This document shows positions 9,015-19,515 of a stretch of 64,000 nt of DNA, one piece after another. The notes under the pieces are model-generated. The model worked only from the letters and a program-made list of their open reading frames with translations, was not told the origin of the DNA and did no database searches. This DNA comes from EX4572-165 sp964581795 (GTDB lineage Archaea > Thermoplasmatota > E2 > DHVEG-1): assembly GCA_964581795.1 (NCBI GenBank), contig CAZOPW010000002.1, positions 1-64,000 on the forward strand, given 5' to 3'. A program made the position numbers and the translations under genes. Position 1 is the first letter of the stretch; each line of letters starts with the position of its first letter.

Positions 9015-12000
9015 ATGATTCTCTCCAAGAAATTTTGGCAGCAAAAAACATCTTTTTTCATTATTATACTATTATTAATCAGTTCGTTTTCATTCGTCAT
9101 CAATGAAGTGAATGCTGATTCTACTTCATTTAATGAAGAAGATGGAACTTATTTCGTATCCAGTTTTGAAGGTATATCAAATGAAAATATCTTCGGTGGT
9201 TGTGTTATTTCTGATACAGGAAATAAGATTATGTTGGATTCCTCTGGTTCAAGATATGCAAATTATAATTTTTCTAATTGGAATAAAGATTCAGAAAATG
9301 AAGTTAGAAGAGGAGAGATTTTTTGGTTTTCACCTTTGTTTCCAACATTTATTATTAGTGCATTTGAGGAGGTAGTAACCACGGCAAATTATTACTGGGC
9401 GATGTCAAAAAATGACTCATATGAATATCCTCGTGATGGTAAAATTATTCCAACAGTTAAACAACAATTTCATCATTTTCGATTTAAAATAAGCCAGGAC
9501 ATCGACAGTATCTCCTCTTTTGAAATTCAATGGACTGGAAGTGCTGAAAATCAAAAAAATGTGAAATTATATGTTAGGAGACCGTTATTTGGATTTGGTA
9601 TTTGGCAGGAACTTGATAAAGTTACTACTAATGAAACTGACCTTGAATTAAGTTATCAAAATGAGAGTCTTCCTTTAGATGAAGATGGTTATCTAGAATT
9701 GTGTGTTGTTGTTGTCCCTGATTTAGGGGAAAAAACGTATATTCAAACGGATTTTATTAACGTCAAAGTTTTAGGAACTGGTTTTGCAAAAAGCGGAGCT
9801 GTTCGCTTTGAACCTGTTTCAGCAGAAAACATTTCCAGGTGGGAACGATTTACCTGGTCAGGGTATGAGAAAGAAGCAACATCAATTTCTGCTCAATTCT
9901 TCCATTATGACAATGGATCATATAATTTAATTTCAAATTCTATAATAAGCGGAAATAGTATAGGGATCACAAAAAAGAGTGTAGATTTATCAAAAGTTTC
10001 AATTGATACAAATCTAACTGTAAACTTTACATTAGAAACAACAGATATAGCATATTCTCCTGAGTTATATGAATGGGGAGTAAGTTGGCAGCTTTCAGAT
10101 GAGTATTGGATGGATCAATTTGATACAGAATTACGAGTGGAAGAGTCTAGACTAAATAATGTTCGTATAAAAGATGGATCTGCTACGCTTGTAACTACAG
10201 TGTATGATTGGCCTATGTTCGGCCATGACGCTAGAAACACGCGGGTTTCTCCAGGGCTTGGTCCAGGTAGTAATACTGCTATTTGCTGGGAAAGCTTAGA
10301 ACGAGTTGGTGGAAATCAAAAAAATCCTATTGTTAATGATGGTCTTATCTATATTGCTAATGAAGACTCTTCTAAGATTTATGCATATGATGCTCAATAT
10401 GATCAAAGTTTTATTCCAAATGAAAAAGAAGATGCATCATTAAATCTTGAATATGAAATTAGGAATTCTCCTGTAGCTACATCGAAAAATACTATTGTTG
10501 TTGCTACTGGGTCATCAATTGATAATGGAGGTATTGAAAACAAAGTATACGGTTTAAATGCGAATAACTTGCAAACGCAGGAATGGAAGTTTTCATACGA
10601 CTCTGTTGATTCAGAAAATCCATATATATCTTATGAGGCATCTCCGGTAATTAAAGATGGGAAAATATATTTAACGTCGTGGAATGGAGATAGTTCCTTA
10701 TTAACAGATGTCTTTGATTTTTTTAACTTATCGACTGGTAATAACAAGCTCATTTGCTTGACTGAAAGTGGAAGTTATGAATGGAGTACAGATTTAGCAG
10801 CGGGTAGTTTTGCTAGTCCTGCTGTTAGCGATGATACGATTGTTGCCGGATGTGAAAAAATTAATGGAGAAAGTTTACGAGCTTTTACATTAGATGGATC
10901 AAAAAAATGGGGTACAGACGTTGGTCCTATTGGATATGCTTCTCCAGTAATTGTTGATGATGTGGTTTATGTGGTCTCAAAAAAACTTTGTCAAACCTTT
11001 GTGAATGCGTTTACACAAGTCGTTGCGGTAGATTTAGATTCCGGAATAATCAAATGGAATACAACAATTGGGGATATGCTACCGGAATTGTACGGGAATG
11101 CTGCGTTCAGCAGTCCAGTGGTTGTTAATGGAATGGTGTATGTTGCATCTCCAGATGGAATCATGTATAAGATAGATGCAGATAACGGATCAATTCTTGA
11201 ATCAAAGAAGATTTTTAATAAAGGTGTCTCGTCACTAATTATTCGATCTTCACCGGCGTATGCTGATGAAATCATTTATATTGGTACGCCTAATGGATAT
11301 ATTTATGCATTGGATGCTTCAACGTTAAATACTGTTTGGAGCAGGAAAACTGATCCTACATATCCAATTTATTCATCTCCAATTGTTGTTGATGGATTCC
11401 TCTATTATACTGATGAATCGAATTATTTATACTGTCAAGGAAAACATCAGATTGTTGAGGATACTCAAATTACAGGTACATTAATTTCTACACCTATCTC
11501 ACTTCCTTCCAGTTCACTCTATTTCAAAAAATTTGAAGTATCTGATTCAGTTAATTCAGGATATATTACGTACAGTGTACTAAAAGAAAATTATCAAGAA
11601 TTAATAGAAGAGATTGAAGATAATGATGAATTAGAGATTGATTTATTAAAGGATATTGATACGATTCGATTGAAAGCAGTCTTTCATGCGAACGCCAAGG
11701 AAACTGTTTCATTACATTCTTGGAAAGTTACTTTTGATGATGAACCCGGTGAAAGTGGGGAAACAATATTCCGAAAGTATCAGAAGGATTTATCTGATCC
11801 TCCATTCTTTTCCATTGATGTTCGAAATAGTGAACACGGATTGATTAATACATCAGCTCGTTTCAAATTAGAATATTCTAATGAAAGTACTGGAACATAT
11901 ATTACAGAATGGCTGCCGGCAAATTTTACCGGTGAAAATAGAACAAAGGATGAAGAAACGATTTCTGTGAATATGAGTTATTATGATGTTATAAATGAAA

Positions 12001-13523
12001 TTGATTTATATCATCAAATTAAATTTTCAATAAATGTGACAACCGGTAAAACGTCTCATTCCGAATGGAAACAAATAGAAGGGAAACCAGATCAGGAACC
12101 ACCACTTTTTTATTTGAATTCTTTTTCCCCAGATCCACCATTTATTTCATCAATGACTCCTACATGTACCATTCAAGCCAAAGATGTAGGAAGTAATGGA
12201 AATACAACTGGATTAAATGTATTCTCCGCCCACTACTCAATTGAATATAATAATGGAAAAACATTTACCACTCGGGCAGAGTGCTCAGGGAGTAATGGAA
12301 CAGAAAATAAAGTTACTCTCACCGCAGACATTTCCCAAGCAGATTTAGATGAAAACATTACAAATCTTGAATCTATTCGATTTTCTATAGAGGACATGGA
12401 TGGAAATGAGAATGAAACAGATTGGATTGATTTATTTTTTGATAGCACTCCACCTATTTCAAGTGTATCTAATACTGATGATATTCCTCAATTCAATAAT
12501 GGATCATTTGTTCGTATCAATGCAACCGCTACTGATTCGGATGTAGAGGATGAATACACAAGTGGAGTAAAAGAAATCACTTTGTATTATCGAAAAAGTG
12601 GATCAACACAATGGAACCAATTCGGATCGCCTTGTTCATCAGACTCATGCTCTTGGGAATTCACCATTGGTGCTACTGCAGGTGGTGAATTTGAATTGTG
12701 TACAATTGCTTTAGATAATGCTTCCAATGAAGAATCGTTTCCTACTGAAGGTGATGTGTTCTTTGTCTATGATCCAAATCCTCCAACGGTTACATTTCCT
12801 GATTCCCTTATTGAGATCACAAATAATAGTAATCCTCCATCATTTGATCAGGTAACATTTGAAGATGATTATCAATTGGACAAGATTTATTATCGATTAA
12901 ATTCTGATGGAATTCAAAACTGGACATTAATTACGACAACGTCTCAAGATAAAGTGACTCCAACGTGGAATATTACAAAAACTCAATGGGATGATATGAT
13001 TGAGGATGAAACAGCTTATGTTTTCTTCAAGGTTCATGATGCATTGGGAAACATTTTTGTTATAACTTCTACACAGAATGCAATGCGAATTAGAAAAAAC
13101 ATTGAAGACATTGTAGAATACACAGTAGATGTTAATGATTTTGATTCATGGCAATTTGATAATTCATATACAATACGAGTGAATACGCAGAACACGAGTA
13201 TTACATCAATGAAATTATGGTATCGGTTTGCTGGAGAGACTGAAAATACAACTGCGAATTGGACTATATACTCAAATTCGGTGAATGCCACACCCTTCGA
13301 ATGGAATTTTAATCCAGAAGATGGAGAAGGATATTATCAGTTTTACGTTGAGATAACCACGGCTGAAGGATTAGTAAAAACAACCCCTGTTCAAACAGTT
13401 TTTGTCACATTATTTCCATTAAGTGAACTTATTGTCGCCTTAGTTGTAACTATTATTTTATTTGCGGTGTCAGGTCTTGTGATTAAAAAATATCGAGGTC
13501 ATCAAAAGGAAAATACAATCTGA
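9015..13523 (+). CDS. Large secreted, C-terminally anchored PQQ-type beta-propeller protein
   Basis: Predicted cell-surface protein of 1,502 residues with no enzymatic assignment. It has a basic N-terminus, a hydrophobic core and a cleavage-like VNA-D near residues 33-36 (signal peptide). A propeller region at about 395-815 opens with WPMFGHDARNTR and carries repeated blades such as SSPVVVNGMVYVASPDG and GTPNGYIYALDAS, typical of PQQ-like repeats. Several Ig-like or fibronectin-like domains follow (about 870-1460, with PPISSVS and DPNPPTVTF linkers), then a transmembrane helix near 1468-1490 and a basic tail KKYRGHQKENTI. The frame is open from a GTG at 8988, but the ATG at 9015 has GGTGAG 8 bases upstream. 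Many N-x-S/T sequons suggest glycosylation. A structural or binding role is likely. Confidence 0.85.
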   Translation: MILSKKFWQQKTSFFIIILLLISSFSFVINEVNADSTSFNEEDGTYFVSSFEGISNENIFGGCVISDTGNKIMLDSSGSRYANYNFSNWNKDSENEVRRGEIFWFSPLFPTFIISAFEEVVTTANYYWAMSKNDSYEYPRDGKIIPTVKQQFHHFRFKISQDIDSISSFEIQWTGSAENQKNVKLYVRRPLFGFGIWQELDKVTTNETDLELSYQNESLPLDEDGYLELCVVVVPDLGEKTYIQTDFINVKVLGTGFAKSGAVRFEPVSAENISRWERFTWSGYEKEATSISAQFFHYDNGSYNLISNSIISGNSIGITKKSVDLSKVSIDTNLTVNFTLETTDIAYSPELYEWGVSWQLSDEYWMDQFDTELRVEESRLNNVRIKDGSATLVTTVYDWPMFGHDARNTRVSPGLGPGSNTAICWESLERVGGNQKNPIVNDGLIYIANEDSSKIYAYDAQYDQSFIPNEKEDASLNLEYEIRNSPVATSKNTIVVATGSSIDNGGIENKVYGLNANNLQTQEWKFSYDSVDSENPYISYEASPVIKDGKIYLTSWNGDSSLLTDVFDFFNLSTGNNKLICLTESGSYEWSTDLAAGSFASPAVSDDTIVAGCEKINGESLRAFTLDGSKKWGTDVGPIGYASPVIVDDVVYVVSKKLCQTFVNAFTQVVAVDLDSGIIKWNTTIGDMLPELYGNAAFSSPVVVNGMVYVASPDGIMYKIDADNGSILESKKIFNKGVSSLIIRSSPAYADEIIYIGTPNGYIYALDASTLNTVWSRKTDPTYPIYSSPIVVDGFLYYTDESNYLYCQGKHQIVEDTQITGTLISTPISLPSSSLYFKKFEVSDSVNSGYITYSVLKENYQELIEEIEDNDELEIDLLKDIDTIRLKAVFHANAKETVSLHSWKVTFDDEPGESGETIFRKYQKDLSDPPFFSIDVRNSEHGLINTSARFKLEYSNESTGTYITEWLPANFTGENRTKDEETISVNMSYYDVINEIDLYHQIKFSINVTTGKTSHSEWKQIEGKPDQEPPLFYLNSFSPDPPFISSMTPTCTIQAKDVGSNGNTTGLNVFSAHYSIEYNNGKTFTTRAECSGSNGTENKVTLTADISQADLDENITNLESIRFSIEDMDGNENETDWIDLFFDSTPPISSVSNTDDIPQFNNGSFVRINATATDSDVEDEYTSGVKEITLYYRKSGSTQWNQFGSPCSSDSCSWEFTIGATAGGEFELCTIALDNASNEESFPTEGDVFFVYDPNPPTVTFPDSLIEITNNSNPPSFDQVTFEDDYQLDKIYYRLNSDGIQNWTLITTTSQDKVTPTWNITKTQWDDMIEDETAYVFFKVHDALGNIFVITSTQNAMRIRKNIEDIVEYTVDVNDFDSWQFDNSYTIRVNTQNTSITSMKLWYRFAGETENTTANWTIYSNSVNATPFEWNFNPEDGEGYYQFYVEITTAEGLVKTTPVQTVFVTLFPLSELIVALVVTIILFAVSGLVIKKYRGHQKENTI

Positions 13524-13532
13524 TCATTTTTT

Positions 13533-14498
13533 TTAATCACGAGGATAATGGGAAAATAAGAGTTCCCGTAATTCATCAATTCCTTTGTTTGTAGTACATG
13601 AAACTGAAATATCATTTTCACTAGATTCATATAAGTCACTTTTGTTTTTTACAATGATAAATTCAGCTGATGAAAATTCTTTTTGCAAACGATGCAATAA
13701 TTGTTGTTGTTGTGTCATTGTATACCCGCAACTTTCTGATGGATCAAAAAGAAATAAAACGATATCAGCAAGGTGGGCTAATGCTATAATTGCCACGCGT
13801 TCAATCTCATTTCGTTTTTCTAATGGTTGTTCAAGTAATCCCGGAGTGTCAATGAGTTGAAATTGTTCTGTAAAAAAATCTTTTTCTTGTTTCATATGGC
13901 CAACATGAATCGTTTTGGTTGTAAACGGATATTGAGCGATATGAGGTTTTGCTCTAGATAAACAAGAGAGAAGTGAAGATTTCCCTACATTTGGATATCC
14001 TGCAATAACAATAGTAGGTACATCTCTAACATCTGGAAGTTTTACAAGGAAATCACGGGCATCTCTAAGAACTTGTAAATCCTGATTGATTTGTTTTATA
14101 ATACTTGTACATCGACCATGGATTTCACGTTGTTTTTGATGAATAAATTCCAAATCTGTAGACCATCGCAAGGATTTAATCTGAGATGATGCAATAGAGC
14201 TACAAGTGTCTTTAGCCCATTGTATTGCGCCTAATGAATGACGAATGGAATCTAAATTTAATGCATTATGGATCAACTCTTGGTAAAAAAGAGAAAGTTG
14301 ATCTAATGAAGGAAATTGTTTAATGTAAGAATCTAAAATTGAAGTAATCGTATCTGTAAAAGATTCAGTACGGGCAATATATGTTTTTTTCTTCCGAAAA
14401 TATTTTTTCGGATCCTGAATAGTTTTCTTACGTGCCCTTGAAAATGCACGATCAATGATTTCTTGACTAGTCGCAATTGGAGGGATTGGGTTAAACAT
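13533..14498 (-). CDS. NOG1-like nucleolar/ribosome biogenesis GTPase
   Basis: Archaeal homologue of eukaryotic NOG1, an Obg-like GTPase of large-subunit assembly. The 321 residues comprise a helical N-terminal domain (1-155) characteristic of NOG1, then a G domain with G1 GYPNVGKSS at 167-175, the PFTT switch at 191-194, G3 DTPGL at 217-221 and G4 NKSD at 285-288. The family's eukaryotic C-terminal extension is absent, as usual in archaea. It is convergent with the surface protein gene, whose stop is 10 bases away. It lies downstream of acylphosphatase on the same strand with a gap of 127 bases, so co-transcription is uncertain. Confidence 0.92.
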   Translation of the reverse strand: MFNPIPPIATSQEIIDRAFSRARKKTIQDPKKYFRKKKTYIARTESFTDTITSILDSYIKQFPSLDQLSLFYQELIHNALNLDSIRHSLGAIQWAKDTCSSIASSQIKSLRWSTDLEFIHQKQREIHGRCTSIIKQINQDLQVLRDARDFLVKLPDVRDVPTIVIAGYPNVGKSSLLSCLSRAKPHIAQYPFTTKTIHVGHMKQEKDFFTEQFQLIDTPGLLEQPLEKRNEIERVAIIALAHLADIVLFLFDPSESCGYTMTQQQQLLHRLQKEFSSAEFIIVKNKSDLYESSENDISVSCTTNKGIDELRELLFSHYPRD

Positions 14499-14625
14499 AC
14501 TATTTTTTCCTTTTAATTGATATACTACAAGGTAAATTAAGATATTGGTGAAACAAGAAAAAGAATTCTTTTATTCTCATTTTGATTGATAATTAAATTT
14601 GCTTAATAAAACTATCATCAAACGT

Positions 14626-14910
14626 TTATCGTTTCACCTTAAAATCTGAACATCCTACTGGTTTTTCTAATTCTTGAACTTTCACATCTTTTACATTTGC
14701 TAATGGTGATCCTTGATGACACCAATCAACTATTTTATCCACATTTTCAGCTTGTCCTTCAAATAAGGCTTCTACACGACCATCATTCATATTGCGAACC
14801 CAGCCATTTATTCCAAGTTTTTCAGCTTGCTCTCTAGTCGTTGCACGAAACCAAACTCCTTGGACTTTTCCCTTGATATATACATGAACCGTTTTTTGAC
14901 TCATAATCAT
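14626..14910 (-). CDS. acyP: Acylphosphatase
   Basis: Small cytosolic enzyme that hydrolyses carboxyl-phosphate bonds. The 94-residue chain is a complete acylphosphatase fold: GKVQGVWFR (phosphate loop with catalytic Arg22) and GWVRN (catalytic Asn40), followed by DGRVEALFEG. Two in-frame ATGs are possible, at 14910 and two codons later; GTGAG lies about 4 bases before the first. It sits 35 bases downstream of asparaginyl-tRNA synthetase in the same direction, a likely two-gene transcript. Physiological substrate is unknown. Confidence 0.93.
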   Translation of the reverse strand: MIMSQKTVHVYIKGKVQGVWFRATTREQAEKLGINGWVRNMNDGRVEALFEGQAENVDKIVDWCHQGSPLANVKDVKVQELEKPVGCSDFKVKR

Positions 14911-14945
14911 CGTCTCACAATTTACAATATACCATTATTAAGTGT

Positions 14946-16256
<1,311 letters not shown>

Positions 16257-16358
16257 AATTAACACCGCTTGATAAATAAGTAAGAAATCATCATTTTGTA
16301 TCTGAAATACAGTTATGCTATAAAAAACACAAGGATACACATATATAAATAAAGTTAT

Positions 16359-17618
16359 CTAAGAAAATAAAATTTTTTCTGCATAATCTGCAACTTTTTC
16401 ACGATACTTCTTGTCCGTAATGATCATAACTTCCCAATCAGGTATAGAACGCATTCGAATAGCTTCAGCTACAGGAGTATATTCTTGTAAGGTCTTACTA
16501 ATTTCACCATCAATGATTGGAATATTTGTTTGCTGAATACGCGGCTCTGCTTGATGAAGATCTGGACGAGGTATGTCAATGATAACATGGCCTTTAGGAA
16601 TATCCAATGTATCTTCAAATTCAACTTCTTTTTCTCGACGAACTTGATTTTGCTCTAGGGATGTAATAACCTGTTTTTGATCTTCTGTACTCTGATAATT
16701 AGGTAAAACATATGCTTGCTTGAATAATTGACGATATTTTAAACAAGTGATTAATGTATGTTGAAATGTATCTTGTTGTTTTAAATACATGACTAATTCG
16801 GCATCAGTCATTGAAAAAAAGTTAAATGGATGTAATGAAGGAAGCATTTCTAAAGCTCGAGATAGCATAAGTTCTGCAATACGAACTGTTTTATGGTAAT
16901 AAACAGAAGAATACATGAGAGCTCGTGCCATTAAAATATTTTCAATAACACCAACTCCTTTACGATTCAACCCTAATTGATTTTGATATATACGTACGGT
17001 TTGAACAAATCGCTGCGTATCAATCATTCCATAGGCTACACCAGTGTAATACGCATCTCTTAAAAGATAATCAAGTTGATCAACGTCTATGACACTGTTT
17101 AACACTTGAGTAAGATATGGCTTTGTTGTTTGATCGCCATGGATCATTGCAGACATTGTACTTGTGTCAATATGATAAGATTGAAGGATTTCAGAAACCA
17201 TCTTGGTTGATTGTGAAAATTGTTTTTCGTCCTCCTGAAAAATACTGTATTCTCCAGTAATCAGTTTTTGAGTTAAATCAACGTGGTCAACATTTAATGA
17301 ACTTCTCAGAATTGATTCAAGTGTATGAGAAAAAGGACCATGTCCAATATCATGCAGCAAAGCAGCACATTTCACTAACTGTTTTTCCTCTGAAGAAAGA
17401 TTCAATGTATCTGCAATCTCTGAAGCCATATGAAAAGCTCCAAGAGAATGTTCTAAACGTGTATGATGCGCTCCAGGAAATACAAGATGAGCTAGACCGA
17501 GTTGTTTTATACTACTTAATCGCTGCAATTCAGGTGTGTCAAGTAATTCTAAAAACACCCCGTCAAATCGGATGTTTCCATGTATTGAATCTCTAATTAT
17601 CTTGTATTCATTGATCAT
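16359..17618 (-). CDS. HD-domain phosphohydrolase (SAMHD1-like, COG1078)
   Basis: Predicted metal-dependent dNTP triphosphohydrolase or related phosphohydrolase. The 419 residues begin DSIHGNIRF, the usual start of this family. They contain TRLEHSLGAFHMA (His57) and LLHDIGHGPFSH (His89-Asp90, His93, His98), with the final metal Asp probably in DVDQLDYLLRDAYYTG. An upstream TTG at 17627 is in frame, but the ATG has GGTG 11 bases ahead and fits the family start. The C-terminal part (about 270-419) is less conserved. Substrate cannot be told from sequence. Confidence 0.88.
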   Translation of the reverse strand: MINEYKIIRDSIHGNIRFDGVFLELLDTPELQRLSSIKQLGLAHLVFPGAHHTRLEHSLGAFHMASEIADTLNLSSEEKQLVKCAALLHDIGHGPFSHTLESILRSSLNVDHVDLTQKLITGEYSIFQEDEKQFSQSTKMVSEILQSYHIDTSTMSAMIHGDQTTKPYLTQVLNSVIDVDQLDYLLRDAYYTGVAYGMIDTQRFVQTVRIYQNQLGLNRKGVGVIENILMARALMYSSVYYHKTVRIAELMLSRALEMLPSLHPFNFFSMTDAELVMYLKQQDTFQHTLITCLKYRQLFKQAYVLPNYQSTEDQKQVITSLEQNQVRREKEVEFEDTLDIPKGHVIIDIPRPDLHQAEPRIQQTNIPIIDGEISKTLQEYTPVAEAIRMRSIPDWEVMIITDKKYREKVADYAEKILFS

Positions 17619-17747
17619 TAGAATCAAAGCACCTTAATCCATTAGTAAAGATATCGTAGGGAAACATAATTACTTTTCATATAAATGCTTTGAATGATGA
17701 AATCATCTATTTGGCGAAATAAAAAAAATGAAAAAAGAAGATTTGAT

Positions 17748-18815
17748 CTAAACTTCTTGTAATAGGAATGGCCCTAAAGATTTCAATTTTTCCTCGTAGG
17801 ATTCAGGATATAAGAACCGTTCAGTTTGTGTGATACTACTTAAAATAGAATTTCCATCCTGTGGAGTGAAACAAAAACCAATAATTTCATTTTCATCCTT
17901 TACATGAACAGAAGGTAAAACGGCTACAGTTTGATTTAAAATCCTGCCATAGTGTCCATGATCTCTACCAAATGAAAAAACAAGGTTCGCAGCTTTTTTC
18001 TGAGTGACAGATACACGAGGATTATCAATGAATTTTTGAATCGCTTCATCCTTAGTTATTTTATTATCGACTTTAAGGTCATACCAGATACTATGCATGT
18101 ATTGAGTGTTTAATTTTAAAGCACTTGAGAACACATTTAGTTTCAAACCCATGGTTTCATACAGATGATAAACATCACGAGCATGATGAGTACCCATTGC
18201 TTCATCAGTGTGACTTCCGACTTCAGGTGAGGGAACATAACTTTTTACCTGACTGACATCATTTGCTCTTCGAATGCAAAGGAATTTCCCCTCTTTAAGA
18301 TGATTTTTATTTTTTTCCATTGCTAATGTTTTAATGAGCACTGCAATATTATGCGTATTACAACTCACTATGTGAATAAATTTATCTTGTTTGGTAATTG
18401 CTTTATCATTAATACCAACTGCATACATTTTCCCAAAACCAAACTCAGATCCTTGGGCTAAAAATCCTTTCACCTTGTTTTTATATTTATTATAATATTT
18501 CTCCTTATTCATCAATCCAGTTCCTTTAGGAGTACAATCGATTACTACTGAAGACCGTTTAATTGCCTCCTCAGCTTCATAAGTGGGTTCAGTCCCAAGT
18601 TCTTGAAATTCCTTAATTTTTTGCTCGGCAACCGCTAACTCAGCACCCCTATTAATCAATCCTTTAATTTTTGGACGATCAATTTCTTTTGCGGTATGTT
18701 TGTAAAAAGTAATTTCATCAATTCCGAGCTCATCTTTTGCATCACAGAGCAACCCAATTAATGGTTCCCCAATGGTTCCGGTTCCCACAACATGAACGAT
18801 TTTTTCATCTGTCAT
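17748..18815 (-). CDS. Divergent archaeal-type (class II) glyceraldehyde-3-phosphate dehydrogenase
   Basis: Resembles the archaeal phosphorylating GAPDH, which interconverts glyceraldehyde-3-phosphate and 1,3-bisphosphoglycerate. There is a Rossmann GTGTIGEP at residues 11-18, VIDCTPKGTG at 91-100 (family pattern CTP-G-G), and the catalytic site SCNTHN with Cys152, where the family usually has SCNTTG. PSPEVGSHTDEAMGTHHARDV-like spacing resembles the family's PSHHG-DV region but is expanded. Length 355 is slightly above the usual 335-345. The start has a strong GGAGGAGTGA Shine-Dalgarno 6-7 bases upstream. The differences around the catalytic loop mean a related aldehyde dehydrogenase activity on another substrate is possible. 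Confidence 0.72.
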   Translation of the reverse strand: MTDEKIVHVVGTGTIGEPLIGLLCDAKDELGIDEITFYKHTAKEIDRPKIKGLINRGAELAVAEQKIKEFQELGTEPTYEAEEAIKRSSVVIDCTPKGTGLMNKEKYYNKYKNKVKGFLAQGSEFGFGKMYAVGINDKAITKQDKFIHIVSCNTHNIAVLIKTLAMEKNKNHLKEGKFLCIRRANDVSQVKSYVPSPEVGSHTDEAMGTHHARDVYHLYETMGLKLNVFSSALKLNTQYMHSIWYDLKVDNKITKDEAIQKFIDNPRVSVTQKKAANLVFSFGRDHGHYGRILNQTVAVLPSVHVKDENEIIGFCFTPQDGNSILSSITQTERFLYPESYEEKLKSLGPFLLQEV

Positions 18816-18943
18816 AATTTCACTCCTCCCCAGTCAGAGCAATTTGTAATCATCCCCCTGCTTTTAATTGTTACCCTCATTTTTTGAAAAATATTGATTC
18901 TTGAGGGAATGATTTAAAAAGGAGTAGCTAATTCACCCTTTTC

Positions 18944-19159
18944 ATGGCATTACCATTAGACGTTTTACAAAAATCTGTGAATCAAAAATTACATCTTCTT
19001 CTTAAGGATGGACGAATAATCGAAGGGAAACTTTCAGGTTATGACGAATATATGAACATGGTTCTTGAAGATGTTGAGGAAGCATATGATGATACGAAAC
19101 GGCGACTTGGCACTATCATTCTTCGCGGAAACAATGTGGTAAGTATCTCATTAAAATAA
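18944..19159 (+). CDS. Sm-like archaeal protein (Lsm/SmAP)
   Basis: Ring-forming RNA-binding protein that acts in RNA metabolism, the archaeal counterpart of Sm/Hfq. The 71 residues cover one complete Sm fold: Sm1 with LLKDGRIIEGKLSGYDEYMNM and Sm2 with ILRGNNVVSIS. A TATA-like TTTAAAAA about 30 bases before the ATG suggests a leaderless transcript. Two short perfect hairpins follow the stop, and then a candidate small RNA gene, a neighbourhood worth noting for an RNA-binding protein. Confidence 0.95.
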   Translation: MALPLDVLQKSVNQKLHLLLKDGRIIEGKLSGYDEYMNMVLEDVEEAYDDTKRRLGTIILRGNNVVSISLK

Positions 19160-19187
19160 ATGACTTTTTACCCTAAATTCCTTACAA

Positions 19188-19264
19188 TATTTCCTTGGGA
19201 AATAATAATATTTTTCACTTGCTCCTCGTCATCTAGCAGTCTTTTTCCTTTAGAAAAGGAAAAA
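19188..19264 (+). terminator. Two tandem hairpins downstream of lsm
   Basis: First hairpin TATTTCC/GGAAATA (19188-19204, 3-base loop). Second is a 10-bp perfect stem with a 3-base AGA loop (19242-19251 with 19255-19264), rich in T on the 5' arm and A on the 3' arm. They may mark the 3' end of the lsm transcript. Archaeal termination relies mainly on T-runs, so the role is inferred. Confidence 0.4.
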
Positions 19265-19317
19265 AATATTCAAATTAGGCGAAAAGCATTTATATGACTT
19301 TTTACTATGTGGTAAAT

Positions 19318-19389
19318 GGAAGGAATCGGGCTGGTAGTTTTTTGTTAGAGTGCATCCCATCCCCTCCTAGTGAGGCCAGCCATCCTTCC
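19318..19389 (+). ncRNA. Candidate structured small RNA, about 72 bases
   Basis: Closed by a 7-bp stem (GGAAGGA 19318-19324 with TCCTTCC 19383-19389), an internal loop, then a second 6-bp stem (GGCTGG 19329-19334 with CCAGCC 19376-19381) and a 41-base interior. A TATA box (TTTATATG, about 19289-19296) sits at the right distance for transcription to begin at the first stem base, and a T7 run lies downstream near 19433. The GC content is far above the surrounding intergenic DNA. It is not a tRNA despite the length: no T-loop or anticodon arm can be drawn. Confidence 0.45.
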
Positions 19390-19515
19390 TTTCTTCGCAT
19401 ATAATCTTAAAGAGTAAAAGACATTTTTTTAACGATTTTTCTAATTTGAAATTCCCCCATATTTTTTTCAACAAACATTTAAGTAGATTGTGAAAATATC
19501 AGGCTCGTGATTCTT

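Noticed and set aside
16257..16340. Longer N-terminus of asparaginyl-tRNA synthetase
   Set aside because: The 28 extra residues are unlike any AsnRS; the ATG at 16256 has GGTGTT upstream and starts the conserved protein.
19318..19389. 72-base stem-closed element considered as a tRNA gene
   Set aside because: A 7-bp acceptor-like stem and tRNA-like length are present, but no T-arm with TTC loop, no anticodon stem and no proper D-arm can be drawn. Kept only as an unassigned RNA candidate.
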